From Solirubrobacterales bacterium (lineage in GTDB: Bacteria > Actinomycetota > Thermoleophilia > Solirubrobacterales > 70-9): a stretch of DNA of 64,000 nt. The first letter of the stretch is position 1; each line of letters begins with the position of its first letter. The notes below the pieces were generated by a model. That model saw only the letters and a program-made list of their open reading frames with translations. It was not told the origin of the DNA and did not search any database. Where the stretch lies: the NCBI GenBank assembly GCA_025450195.1, contig JANWHW010000028.1, positions 145,521 through 209,520 of the forward strand, given 5' to 3'. The position numbers and the translations under genes are program-made. Of this stretch, positions 19,145 to 27,897 are shown piece after piece.

Positions 19145-20152
19145 ATGCTGATCCTCGCGATCGAGACGTCCTGTGACGACACCTGCGTGGCGGTCGTCGA
19201 CGGGTCGCGAATCCTCGCTAACACGATCTCCTCCCAAACGGCTCATGCGCACTTTGGCGGGGTCGTGCCGGAGGTCGCTGCACGGCACCATCTGGATCTG
19301 GCCGTGCCGGTCGTCGAGGCGGCACTGGCAGAGGCCGGCGTCTCGCTGGATGACGTGGAGGCGATTGCCGTGACAACCGGGCCGGGGTTGATCGGAGCCC
19401 TCTTGGTCGGCGTCAGTACCGCCAAGGCGATTGCCGCACCGCGCCGGTTGCCGTTGATCCCGGTCAATCACCTGCAGGGGCACGTCGCGGCCAACTTCCT
19501 GGACCCCGATCCGCTGCAGCCCCCGTTCCTCTGTTTGGTGGCGAGCGGTGGCCACACCTTGCTGGGGGCGGTTCGCGATCGGTTCGGCCACGAGGTTCTG
19601 GGGCAGACCCTCGACGATGCCGCGGGCGAGGCATTCGACAAGGTCGCACGGCTGCTTGGGCTTGGTTATCCAGGAGGCCCGGCTTTGGAGCGGCTCGCGG
19701 CGGAGGGAGACCCCGAGGCATTCGAGCTGCCGGTGGCGATGAGTCGCGAGCCGGGGCTCAACTTCAGCTTTAGCGGATTGAAGACGGCGCTGGTCTATCT
19801 CTGCCGCGATTTGGGCCCCGACGGCGTTCAGGAGCGCCGCGCGGACCTCGCGGCAAGCTTCCAAGCGGCTGCCGTGGGGCAGCTGGTGGCGAAGTTGAGG
19901 CGAGCTCTGAAGAAAGGCGACTGGGAGGCGGTCGCGTTGGGAGGGGGGGTCGCCGCCAACGGGAGCCTGCGTGAGGCGGTTGCCGCACTCTGTCGGCAGC
20001 AAGGCCTGCGGCTGAAGCTGGTTGCGCCGGAGCTGTGCACAGACAATGCGGCGATGATCGCCTCTGCCGCCCGCTTCGCACCCCATCTGCCTTACCCGGA
20101 CTACCTCTCTTATGACGCCTTTGCCACCGGCGAAGCGCCGGTGGTGGCGTGA
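19145..20152 (+). CDS. tsaD: tRNA threonylcarbamoyladenosine transferase TsaD
   Basis: TsaD transfers the threonylcarbamoyl group to A37 of tRNAs that read ANN codons. The 335-residue protein has the metal site 'HAHFGGVVPEVAARHHLD', which includes two of the His ligands, and 'VASGGHTLL', 'LGLGYPGGPALERLA', 'FSFSGLKTAL' and 'GGGVAANGSLRE'. The length is normal. ATG 19145 has a GGGATGG stretch just upstream. Its stop overlaps the start of the glutaredoxin-like gene. Confidence 0.97.
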   Translation: MLILAIETSCDDTCVAVVDGSRILANTISSQTAHAHFGGVVPEVAARHHLDLAVPVVEAALAEAGVSLDDVEAIAVTTGPGLIGALLVGVSTAKAIAAPRRLPLIPVNHLQGHVAANFLDPDPLQPPFLCLVASGGHTLLGAVRDRFGHEVLGQTLDDAAGEAFDKVARLLGLGYPGGPALERLAAEGDPEAFELPVAMSREPGLNFSFSGLKTALVYLCRDLGPDGVQERRADLAASFQAAAVGQLVAKLRRALKKGDWEAVALGGGVAANGSLREAVAALCRQQGLRLKLVAPELCTDNAAMIASAARFAPHLPYPDYLSYDAFATGEAPVVA

Positions 20153-20424
20153 GCGAAGTCATCCTCTACTCCCGCCCGGGCTGCCACCTGTGCGTTGAGG
20201 CGCTCGAGGCGATCGCCGCTCTCCATGCAGAGGGCTACCGCTTTTCGCTGCGCGAGGTCGATATCGAGAGCGACGATCTTCTGCTGCGTCGACTGCTCGA
20301 GCGGATTCCAGTGGTCGAGATGGATGGCGAGGTCGTCTCGGAGCTGGTCTTCGACGCAGGCGCTCTTCGGGCCCGGCTCGATACTGTGGGGGCCGATGAT
20401 CGAGCAGGCGGTGGAGAGGCATGA
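20149..20424 (+). CDS. Glutaredoxin-like protein (DUF836 type)
   Basis: This small thioredoxin-fold protein of 91 residues has the redox motif CHLC in 'YSRPGCHLCVEA' and the cis-Pro region 'RIPVVEMDGE'. It resembles the DUF836 group, which act as small thiol-disulfide carriers or are uncharacterised. It starts at GTG 20149, overlapping the tsaD stop, and overlaps the rex start by 29 bases. Neighbouring rex and a glutamate-cysteine-ligase-like gene suggest a redox theme, which is inference. Confidence 0.8.
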   Translation: MSEVILYSRPGCHLCVEALEAIAALHAEGYRFSLREVDIESDDLLLRRLLERIPVVEMDGEVVSELVFDAGALRARLDTVGADDRAGGGEA

Positions 20425-21067
20425 CGTATCCGACGAGCTGATCGTGGACGGCGAGCGGCTCTCGCTCGGCGTTGCGGCACGTCTGTCGCGCTATCTCCAG
20501 GTCCTCACTCAGGCTCGCAAGATGGGGCGGGAGACGATCTCTTCCCAGGAACTGTCGGACTACACACACATCAATCCGACTCAGATTCGGCGCGACCTGT
20601 CGGGCTTCGGCAAGTTCGGCAAGCGAGGGGTGGGCTACAACGTCGACTCTCTGGTCTCGGAGATCCGCAAGATCCTCCGCACCGCCGGCCAGCACAACAT
20701 CGCCCTGTTCGGCGCCGGCAACCTCGGACTGGCGATTGCAAGCTCCGACATCTTCGCCGATCACGGCTTCCAAATCGTCGCCATGTTCGATGTCGATCCC
20801 AGCGTGGTTGGGACTCAGGTCGGCAGCCTCGCTGTCCGCGATTTCGGCGAGCTGGGGAAGGTCGTCGCGGAGCAGGAGGTGGTCGTCGGCGTCATTGCCG
20901 TTCCGGCCACGGCGGCCCAGGCGGTGGCCGACCGCCTCGTCGATGCAGGCGTCAAGATCATCTTCAACTACTCCGAGCAACTGCTCCAGGTGCCGCCTGA
21001 GGTGACCGTGCATACCTCGAGCCCGGCGGTCGACCTCCTCTACGCGCTCTACTTCTACCTGACCTAG
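20396..21067 (+). CDS. rex: Redox-sensing repressor Rex
   Basis: Rex senses the NADH/NAD+ ratio and represses respiratory and fermentative genes when NAD+ is high. The 223-residue protein has an N-terminal winged helix ('LSRYLQVL...ETISSQELSDYTHINPTQIRRDLSGFGKFGKRGVGY' as spaced conserved parts) and a Rossmann domain with 'LFGAGNLGLAI'. The C-terminal helix ends 'LLYALYFYLT'. I chose ATG 20396 (MIEQAVERH), preceded by a GGGGG stretch. No convincing Rex operator (TTGTGAAN4TTCACAA-like) was found in the window. Confidence 0.95.
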   Translation: MIEQAVERHDVSDELIVDGERLSLGVAARLSRYLQVLTQARKMGRETISSQELSDYTHINPTQIRRDLSGFGKFGKRGVGYNVDSLVSEIRKILRTAGQHNIALFGAGNLGLAIASSDIFADHGFQIVAMFDVDPSVVGTQVGSLAVRDFGELGKVVAEQEVVVGVIAVPATAAQAVADRLVDAGVKIIFNYSEQLLQVPPEVTVHTSSPAVDLLYALYFYLT

Positions 21068-21071
21068 GCAC

Positions 21072-22229
21072 TTGTCCCTGGACCTCGACCTCGCTCGGGA
21101 GAGATTCGAGACCTCCACCGATTTCACGATTGGTTTGGAGGAGGAGTTCGCGATCCTCGATCCGCAGACGCTCGAGTTGGGGCACCGCTTCGAGGAGGTC
21201 TACGCCGCCTGCCAGCGCGACGAGGTTCTGGCCGACTCCGCGGCTGGCGAGCTGATCGCGGCGGAGATCGAGATTCGCTCGGGGCGTGCAGAGAGCTTTG
21301 CCGAAGCCGTTTCGCTGCAGCGCGAGCGCCGCGACAGGCTCTTTGGCATGGTCGAAGGGATGGGCCTCGCGCTGGGAGCCATGGGCACCCATCCCTGGGC
21401 GAGCTATCTCGATCAGCGGATTATCGACACGCCGCACTACAACCGGCTCAGAGAGGAACTCGGCTGGGTCGCTCAGCGAAACAACACCTGGAGCATGCAT
21501 GTCCACATGGGGGTGCGCGGAGCGGACCGCGCGATCGCAGTATGCGACTGGATGCGCGAGCTGCTGCCCCTGCTGCTGGCTGTCTCCGCCAACTCGCCTT
21601 TCCTCGACCACCGCGACACCGGCCTGCACACCGTGCGCACCGAGATCTTCACCCGCACGTTCCCTCGCTGCGGCGTCCCGAGCCCATTCGGCGATTGGTC
21701 CCGGTATGCCGACTTCGTTGGGATGCTGGAGCGGGCCGGCTCAGTGGTCGAATCGACCCAGCTCTGGTGGAGCGTTCGCCCTCACCACGCCTTTGGCACG
21801 GTTGAGGTCCGCATCTGCGATGCGCAGACCCGAGGCGACGAGTCATTTGCCCTGGCTGCTCTGATCGCCGCCTGCATTGCGCAGACGGCGCTGGAATACG
21901 ACAAGCATGGCTATGACCGCGCTGGGAGCCCGCTCGAAGACCGTGAGATCGAGGAGAACCTGTGGCGGGCGATTCGACACGGGATGAGTGGCCGCTTGAT
22001 CGATTTTCGTGGGGGTGAGGAGGTGGAAGCACAGGCGGCGCTGGAGGCGCTGATTGCCTGGTGCGAGCCGGCTCGCGAGAGTCTCGGCATCGAGGTGGAT
22101 CTTCCAGCGCGGAACGGCGCCCAGCGCGCTCGCGAGGCACTCGACTCCGGCGTGGCGATTGAGGACATCTATCGCGACGCAGTGGCTGAGACCAAGCGGA
22201 CCTACACCGAAGCACAGCCCGCCGCCTGA
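21072..22229 (+). CDS. Carboxylate-amine ligase, GCS2 (YbdK) family
   Basis: The 385-residue protein belongs to the glutamate-cysteine ligase type 2 family, which includes weak gamma-glutamylcysteine ligases such as YbdK and also EgtA-like enzymes. Motifs seen are 'TIGLEEEFAILDPQTLEL', 'GMGTHPWASY'-like 'GAMGTHPWASYLDQR', 'HVHMGVRGADRAI' and 'VEVRICDAQT'. The start is TTG 21072, four bases after rex. The true substrate cannot be told; in actinobacteria ergothioneine or other thiol routes are possible. Confidence 0.88.
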   Translation: MSLDLDLARERFETSTDFTIGLEEEFAILDPQTLELGHRFEEVYAACQRDEVLADSAAGELIAAEIEIRSGRAESFAEAVSLQRERRDRLFGMVEGMGLALGAMGTHPWASYLDQRIIDTPHYNRLREELGWVAQRNNTWSMHVHMGVRGADRAIAVCDWMRELLPLLLAVSANSPFLDHRDTGLHTVRTEIFTRTFPRCGVPSPFGDWSRYADFVGMLERAGSVVESTQLWWSVRPHHAFGTVEVRICDAQTRGDESFALAALIAACIAQTALEYDKHGYDRAGSPLEDREIEENLWRAIRHGMSGRLIDFRGGEEVEAQAALEALIAWCEPARESLGIEVDLPARNGAQRAREALDSGVAIEDIYRDAVAETKRTYTEAQPAA

Positions 22230-22334
22230 GAACCTGACTCAAATGCGGATCGCGCAGCAGGCTGAGGCTTGGCCCCGGTCGCGAGGCGCTTTCGCCGTGC
22301 CCCCATATAGACTCCCGCGCCGCTAAAACCAGCC

Positions 22335-22340
22335 GGAGGA
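22335..22340 (+). promoter_or_regulatory. Strong ribosome binding site deciding the hppA start
   Basis: GGAGGA lies 7 bases before the TTG at 22348. It is among the strongest sites in the window and supports TTG as the hppA start. A weak TATAGA (22304-22309) upstream could be the -10 box. Confidence 0.6.
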
Positions 22341-22347
22341 ACGGAAC

Positions 22348-24435
22348 TTGACCAGTTTTTTGACCGACTATGGAGTCGTCGTCGCGCTTGTATGCGCGGG
22401 GGCGGCTGTTATCTACGGACTTCTAATCACCCAGCGTCTTCTTTCCAAGTCGCCTGGCAACGAGCGCATGCAGGAAATCTCGGGCGCCGTGCAGGAAGGC
22501 GCCAGCGCCTACCTGAACCGCCAGTACACGATCATCGCGGTGGTCGCGATCCCAATCGCGATCGCGCTCTTGCTCCTGCAGAACTGGGAGACGGCGGTCG
22601 GCTTCGTGATCGGAGGCACCCTCTCCGGTGCGGCTGGCTTCATCGGCATGAACCTCTCGGTGCGGGCCAACGCCCGCGTCGCTGAGGCGGCTCGGGGCGG
22701 TGTGCCGCCGGCGCTGGATGTCGCCTTCAAGGGCGGCTCGGTGACCGGCATGCTCGTCGTCGGGTTGGCGCTACTCGGCGTCGCCGGCTACTTCGGCATC
22801 CTCATCGCCACCGGTAGCTCTGACAAGGAGGCGGTCGACGCCCTGATCGGCCTTGGCTTTGGCGGCTCGCTGATCTCCGTCTTCGCCCGGCTCGGTGGCG
22901 GCATCTTCACCAAGGCCGCCGATGTCGGCGCCGACTTGGTGGGCAAGGTCGAGGCCGGCATCCCCGAGGACGATCCACGCAACCCTGCCGTGATTGCCGA
23001 CAACGTCGGTGACAACGTCGGCGATTGCGCCGGCATGGCCGCCGACCTGTTCGAGACCTACGCGGTCACCTCGGTTGCCGTGATGCTGCTCGGTGTCCTC
23101 ACCTTCACCGGCGCCGGTGGCGACTACCTGCGCGAGGTGGCTATCTACCCGCTGGTCCTCGGCGGCGTCGCGATCATCGCCTCGATCATCGGAGCGCTCT
23201 TGGTGCGGACCAGCTCGGACCGTGTCGAGGGGGCGCTCTACCAGGGGCTGATCGTCTCCGGGATCCTCTCGATGGCGGCGTTCTATCCGATCACCGATTG
23301 GCTGATGAGCGACGCGGTGCAGTACGGCCTCAGCGCCGGTGCAGACGCCGTGAGCACCACCGATCTCTGGCTATGCGCCGTGATCGGCATCGCGGTCACC
23401 GCGCTCCTGTTTGTGATTACCGAATTTTATACGTCGACCCGTTTCCGCCCGGTGAAGACAATCGCCCAGGCTTCGGAGACGGGGCACGCGACGAACATCA
23501 TCCAGGGGCTTGCCCAGGGCTTTCAGTCGACCGCCGCACCGGCGCTCGTGCTGGCGCTGGCGATCTTCGGCGCCAACGAGCTGGCCGGGATCTACGGCAT
23601 CGGCGTTGCTGTGGTGGCCCAGCTTTCCCTCTGTGGGCTGATCGTCGCCCTCGACGCTTTCGGGCCGATCACCGACAACGCGGGCGGGATCGCAGAGATG
23701 GCTGATCTGCCAGAGGAGGTGCGCAACGTCACCGATCCGCTCGACGCGGTCGGCAACACCACCAAGGCGGTCACCAAGGGCTACGCGATCGGCTCTGCCG
23801 CGCTCGCCGCACTGGTGCTGTTCGCCGCGTTCAAGAGCGAGCTTGCCGACGAGAAGCCGGCCGGGTTTGACCTCAACAGCCTCTTCAACCTCAGCGAACC
23901 GGCGGTCCTGATCGGGCTGATCATCGGCGGCATGATGGTCTACCTCTTTGCGGCCTTCGCGATCGAGGCGGTCGGTCGTGCCGGCGGGCAGGTCGTCGAA
24001 CAGGTCCGCGAGCAGTTCCGCGAGCACCCGGGAATCATGGAGGGCACCGAAAAGCCCGACTACGCCAAGACGGTCTCGATCGTCACCCTGGCGGCGCAGA
24101 AAGAGATGATCCTCCCGTCGCTGATCCCGATCGTCGTTCCGGTCATCGTCGGCGTGCTCAGCGTCGACGCGCTCGGCGGCCTGCTGATTGGCGTCATCGT
24201 CGTCGGTCTTTTCGCGGCGATCTCGATGACCGCCGGCGGCGGCGCTTGGGACAACGCGAAGAAGCTGATCGAGGACGGCGCTCACGGCGGCAAGGGCTCG
24301 CCGGCTCACGAAGCATCGGTCACCGGCGACACCGTCGGCGATCCCTACAAGGACACGGCCGGCCCGGCGATCAACCCGATGATCAAGGTCGCCAACATCG
24401 TCGCGATCCTGATCATCCCAATCGTCCACTTCTAA
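22348..24435 (+). CDS. hppA: Membrane-bound proton-pumping pyrophosphatase
   Basis: This integral membrane enzyme couples pyrophosphate hydrolysis to proton transport. The 695-residue protein has about 16 membrane helices and the substrate-site motifs '[23 protein letters not shown]' and '[13 protein letters not shown]', plus the third Asp-rich region '[10 protein letters not shown]' and '[18 protein letters not shown]'. In '[16 protein letters not shown]' a Lys occupies the position that marks K+-independent enzymes, whereas K+-dependent ones have Ala. It has a strong ribosome site and is apparently a single-gene unit, followed by a structured 3' region. Confidence 0.96.
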   Translation: MTSFLTDYGVVVALVCAGAAVIYGLLITQRLLSKSPGNERMQEISGAVQEGASAYLNRQYTIIAVVAIPIAIALLLLQNWETAVGFVIGGTLSGAAGFIGMNLSVRANARVAEAARGGVPPALDVAFKGGSVTGMLVVGLALLGVAGYFGILIATGSSDKEAVDALIGLGFGGSLISVFARLGGGIFTKAADVGADLVGKVEAGIPEDDPRNPAVIADNVGDNVGDCAGMAADLFETYAVTSVAVMLLGVLTFTGAGGDYLREVAIYPLVLGGVAIIASIIGALLVRTSSDRVEGALYQGLIVSGILSMAAFYPITDWLMSDAVQYGLSAGADAVSTTDLWLCAVIGIAVTALLFVITEFYTSTRFRPVKTIAQASETGHATNIIQGLAQGFQSTAAPALVLALAIFGANELAGIYGIGVAVVAQLSLCGLIVALDAFGPITDNAGGIAEMADLPEEVRNVTDPLDAVGNTTKAVTKGYAIGSAALAALVLFAAFKSELADEKPAGFDLNSLFNLSEPAVLIGLIIGGMMVYLFAAFAIEAVGRAGGQVVEQVREQFREHPGIMEGTEKPDYAKTVSIVTLAAQKEMILPSLIPIVVPVIVGVLSVDALGGLLIGVIVVGLFAAISMTAGGGAWDNAKKLIEDGAHGGKGSPAHEASVTGDTVGDPYKDTAGPAINPMIKVANIVAILIIPIVHF

Positions 24436-24565
24436 GCGAGGCGGAAGGACTCTCACGCGTCTGTAGCACCGCCGCGACGACTGCAAAGCAGCGTCCGGCG
24501 GTGTTCTCGCCCGCCTGAATAGCGCCGCTATTCAGGTGGGCTGCGTCCTTGCCGGACTCGCTTTT
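24434..24565 (+). terminator. Branched hairpin region after hppA, ending in T4
   Basis: A closing stem, AAGCGAG (24434-24440) with CTCGCTT (24557-24563), starts within the hppA stop codon, and AAGGAC (24445-24450) pairs with GTCCTT (24545-24550). Inside are a CACCGCCG/CGGCGGTG stem and a strong CCTGAATAGCG/CGCTATTCAGG hairpin. The region ends in TTTT. It looks like a multi-hairpin terminator. Confidence 0.55.
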
Positions 24566-24620
24566 CGCGCGTCGGGGCGGCACCCGCATCCACGAGAGCG
24601 CCCTTCCACCTCGCGAGGGA

Positions 24621-24626
24621 TAAGGT
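24621..24626 (+). promoter_or_regulatory. -10 box of the hydroxyacid oxidase gene
   Basis: TAAGGT lies 8 bases before ATG 24635, the spacing expected for a leaderless transcript. No clear -35 box is seen. Confidence 0.4.
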
Positions 24627-24634
24627 CGCCGTCG

Positions 24635-25720
24635 ATGGATAACTTGATCAACGTCGCGGACTTCGAGCAGGCTGCTGCTGAGAAGCTCGATGCCGGGGTC
24701 CGCGGCTATTTCGCCGGTGGCGCGGGGGACGAGGTGACGCTTGGCGAAAACGTCGCTGCCTGGAGACGATGGCGGCTGCGCCCGCGGATGCTTGCCGGTC
24801 ACGCCCAGTGGCGGACGGCCACGGAGGTGCTGGGAGCTGAGGTGTCGATGCCGATCCTGGTTGCACCGGTGGCGTATCAGCGCCTGGTTGATGAGGAAGG
24901 GGAGATCGGGATGGCCCAAGCGACCGCCGAAGCCGGGACCGTGATGTGCCTATCGACCCTGGCGACGACGCGTCCCAGCGAGGTGGCGGCCGCTGTCCCC
25001 GAGGGGCGCCGCTGGTTTCAGCTCTATTGCTTCAAGGATGAGATGGTCACGCGGGCGCTGATGGATGAGGCCATCGACTCCGGCTTCGAGGCCCTTGTCG
25101 TCACCGTGGACGCGCCGCGGGGCGGCAAACGTGAGCGTGACCTGCGCACGGGGTTCAGGATCCCTGAGGGGCTTGGGGTGCCCAGCGTCGAAGCGGCACT
25201 GGGATCGGAGCGTGCGGTGACGATCGAGGAAACGTTCGGCTTGATGGAACCGGCACTGAGCTGGACGCACCTGGAGGAACTGGCTTCGGACACCGCTTTG
25301 CCGATTCTCGTCAAGGGGGTGCTGACCGCTGAGGACGCTGCTCTTGCTGTGGAGCACGGGGCCGCCGGGATCGTCGTCTCCAACCATGGCGGACGTCAGC
25401 TCGACTGTGTGCAGGCGACCGCCGACGTGCTCTCCGAAGCAGTTGATGCGGTCGAAGGGCGCGGGGCGGTCCTCGTCGACGGTGGCATCCGCCGTGGGAC
25501 CGATGTGGCGATCGCGCTTGCGCTTGGGGCCGATGCGGTCTTGGTCGGCCGCCCGGTTCTCTGGGGCCTGGCAGCTGGTGGAGCGGAGGGAGCCCGGCGG
25601 GTGCTGGAGCTGTTGCGCGGCGAGTTGGAGCTGGCGCTTTCTCTCTGCGGATGCGCGTCGCCGGCTGAGCTCACTCGCGCCCACGTGATACGGGCACCGG
25701 CGCCCGTATATTCGGCGTAG
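24635..25720 (+). CDS. FMN-dependent 2-hydroxyacid oxidase/dehydrogenase
   Basis: This TIM-barrel flavoprotein oxidises a 2-hydroxyacid such as lactate or glycolate. The 361-residue protein opens with 'FEQAAAEKLDAGVRGYFAGGAGDEVTL', and has 'ILVAPVAYQRLV', the active-site stretch 'LYCFKDEMV', and the catalytic 'SNHGGRQLD' with the downstream FMN-phosphate motif 'VDGGIRRGTDVAIALALGADAVLVGRP'. The ATG at 24635 fits the family start; the track ORF begins in the upstream hairpin region. The exact substrate is not decided by sequence reading. The hairpin ATACGGGC/GCCCGTAT covers its last codons. Confidence 0.92.
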   Translation: MDNLINVADFEQAAAEKLDAGVRGYFAGGAGDEVTLGENVAAWRRWRLRPRMLAGHAQWRTATEVLGAEVSMPILVAPVAYQRLVDEEGEIGMAQATAEAGTVMCLSTLATTRPSEVAAAVPEGRRWFQLYCFKDEMVTRALMDEAIDSGFEALVVTVDAPRGGKRERDLRTGFRIPEGLGVPSVEAALGSERAVTIEETFGLMEPALSWTHLEELASDTALPILVKGVLTAEDAALAVEHGAAGIVVSNHGGRQLDCVQATADVLSEAVDAVEGRGAVLVDGGIRRGTDVAIALALGADAVLVGRPVLWGLAAGGAEGARRVLELLRGELELALSLCGCASPAELTRAHVIRAPAPVYSA

Positions 25721-25773
25721 ATGTCAGCTTCGATATCGCACTTGGTCCACAGGGCCGCTCAGCGGGGCGCCTA

Positions 25774-27669
25774 GTGGCCCAACGGGTTCCCAGGGACGAA
25801 TCGCTGAGCCGGGTCCACGGGGTGGGCGCGCTGTTCGCGGCCGCATACGGCAATGTCGGCTCCTCGATCTACTACGCCCTCGGGGTCACCGCCGCCTTCG
25901 CGCTTGGCCTCACCCCGGTCGCCTTCGTCATCTCGGGGCTGATCTTTGCCGCGACTGCCGCCACCTACGCCGAGGCGACCGTGATGTACCCCGAGGCGGG
26001 CGGGTCCTCGAGCTTCGCCCGCCACGCCTTCAACGAGCTGGTCAGCTTCATTGCCGCCTGGGGGCAGATGCTCAACTACACGATCACGGTCGCGATCTCG
26101 GCTTACTTCGTCCCTCACTACCTCGCGGTCTTCTGGGAGCCGCTTGGGGAAGCACCGGGCGACATCATCGGCGGCGCTGTACTGATTGTCGCCCTCGCTC
26201 TGATCAACATCCGCGGCACCGAGGAGTCGGCAAAACTCAATCTGGTTCTCGCGGTTGCCGACCTCGCCACCCAGGTCATCCTGGTCGCGATCGGAGTGGT
26301 GCTGGTCTTCAGCCCCGAGGTTCTGATCGACAACGTCCACCTCGGAGTCGCCCCGACCTGGAGCGATTTCGCCTTGGGGATCGCCGTCGGGATGATCGCC
26401 TACACCGGCATCGAGACGATCTCCAACATGGCGGAGGAGGCGCGCGACGCGGCACGGACCGTTCCGCGTGCCGCCGGGCTCGTCGTCGCTGCGGTGCTCG
26501 GGCTCTACCTGCTGATCCCGTTGGTCGCTCTCTCGGCGATGCCGGTCACCCAGGACGCCGCCGGCCACTTCACGACCGCGCTGGGCAGCGAGTTCGCCAA
26601 CGACCCGATCCTCGGCATCGTCGAGAACCTCGGCTTGGGACACGGGCTGACTGAAGCGCTGCGCTTCTACGTCGGTGTCCTGGCGGCAGTGATCCTGCTG
26701 ATCGCCACCAACGCTGGCCTGATCGGGGTCTCCCGCCTCACCTACTCGATGGGCCAGCACCGCCAGCTCCCCGAGGGCCTGCGCCAAGTCCATCCCAAGT
26801 ACCGCACGCCCTACATCGCGATCCTGGTCTTTGCCGGCATCGCGATGCTCACGCTGATCCCCGGGCAGACTGACTTCCTGGCGACGCTGTACTCGTTTGG
26901 CGCGATGCTCTCTTTCACGATCGCCCATGTTTCGGTGATCCAGCTGCGCCGCCGCCACGCCGACTCGGAGCGCCCCTGGAAGCCGCCACTGAACTTCCGC
27001 GCCTTTGGCACGCTGGTCCCGCTCAGCGCGGTGTTGGGTGGGCTCGGCACCTTCGCGGCCTGGATCGTGGTGATGGCGCTCAACCCGCGCACCCTCGCGG
27101 TCGGCCTGGGCTGGATGGCGCTCGGCATCGCCGTCTACGTCCTTTACCGCCGCAACCAGAAGCTGCCGCTGACCGAGACGGTCAAGGTGGTGACGCCGGA
27201 GCCACTCGGGGTGGAGGAGATCGAGTACCGCAGCGTTTTGGTCGCCTTCGAGGACAGCGAGCCCTTCTCGGAGGAGATGGTCGCCACCGCGGTCAAGCTC
27301 GCCTCGAAGCGGCGGCGCGGCATTCACATCCACTCGATGCTCACCGTGCCCACCCACCTCTCGCTTGACGCGGAGCTGCGTGAGGCCGAAGCGGAGGCGC
27401 AGAGCAAGATCGAGCAGGCGAAGTTGATTGGCGGGCAACGCGTCACCGGGCACGTCGACCGCGTCCGCCCCGACCAGGCGGGGTACTCGATCGCCGATGA
27501 GGCGAAGCTGATCAACGCGGCGGCGGTCGTGGTTGGCCTGCGCTACCGAAACGGAACGCCGCTCTACGACAAGACCCTGCAGACGGTGCTGGGCGAGCGC
27601 CCCTGCAGGGTGATCGTCGTCTCCGACCGCGCGGTCCATCCCGTGGACGCGGTGCCCGCGCCGACCTAG
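25774..27669 (+). CDS. APC-superfamily permease with C-terminal USP-like domain (copy 1)
   Basis: The 631-residue protein has about 12 membrane helices in the first 470 residues, with APC features 'AAAYGNVGSSIYYALGV' in helix 1 and 'GGSSSFARHAFNEL'. After about residue 485 follows a soluble domain resembling universal stress proteins ('YRSVLVAFEDSEP', '...AAVVVGLRYRNG', 'CRVIVVS'). It probably imports amino acids or another cation-linked solute. KimA-type potassium uptake is an alternative, given the TrkA genes downstream. It starts at GTG 25774. It is paralogous to the gene at 27898, so tandem duplication is likely. Confidence 0.85.
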   Translation: MAQRVPRDESLSRVHGVGALFAAAYGNVGSSIYYALGVTAAFALGLTPVAFVISGLIFAATAATYAEATVMYPEAGGSSSFARHAFNELVSFIAAWGQMLNYTITVAISAYFVPHYLAVFWEPLGEAPGDIIGGAVLIVALALINIRGTEESAKLNLVLAVADLATQVILVAIGVVLVFSPEVLIDNVHLGVAPTWSDFALGIAVGMIAYTGIETISNMAEEARDAARTVPRAAGLVVAAVLGLYLLIPLVALSAMPVTQDAAGHFTTALGSEFANDPILGIVENLGLGHGLTEALRFYVGVLAAVILLIATNAGLIGVSRLTYSMGQHRQLPEGLRQVHPKYRTPYIAILVFAGIAMLTLIPGQTDFLATLYSFGAMLSFTIAHVSVIQLRRRHADSERPWKPPLNFRAFGTLVPLSAVLGGLGTFAAWIVVMALNPRTLAVGLGWMALGIAVYVLYRRNQKLPLTETVKVVTPEPLGVEEIEYRSVLVAFEDSEPFSEEMVATAVKLASKRRRGIHIHSMLTVPTHLSLDAELREAEAEAQSKIEQAKLIGGQRVTGHVDRVRPDQAGYSIADEAKLINAAAVVVGLRYRNGTPLYDKTLQTVLGERPCRVIVVSDRAVHPVDAVPAPT

Positions 27670-27689
27670 ACCCACCTAGAATCGCCGCG

Positions 27690-27890
27690 ATGACAACGGG
27701 GGCGGGAAGGCGGATGTATCACGGCTCGGTCCGGTTCTTCTCGTTGACGATGATCGTCATCGGCGTGGTGATCCTCGCCAGCACTCTGATCGGCGGCGGC
27801 GGGCCGACCTCGGTAGGGGTCTTTCTGGGCATTGCCTTCATCGTCGTCGGCGGCGGGCGTCTCTGGCTGTCGGTGCGGATGAGCGGGTGA
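27690..27890 (+). CDS. Small two-helix membrane protein
   Basis: The 66-residue protein has two hydrophobic segments ('FFSLTMIVIGVVILASTLIG' and 'GVFLGIAFIVVGGGRLWLSV') joined by a Gly-rich turn. It lies between the two APC-USP genes, 20 bases after the first and 7 before the second, so it is probably in the same transcript. It could be an accessory subunit, but no family is recognised. Confidence 0.65.
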   Translation: MTTGAGRRMYHGSVRFFSLTMIVIGVVILASTLIGGGGPTSVGVFLGIAFIVVGGGRLWLSVRMSG

Positions 27891-27897
27891 GCTCGAC

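Noticed and set aside
25771-27675. 634-aa minus-strand ORF opposite the first APC permease
   Set aside because: The length comes from codon bias on the coding strand; the product is His/Asp/Arg-rich with no membrane segments or motifs.
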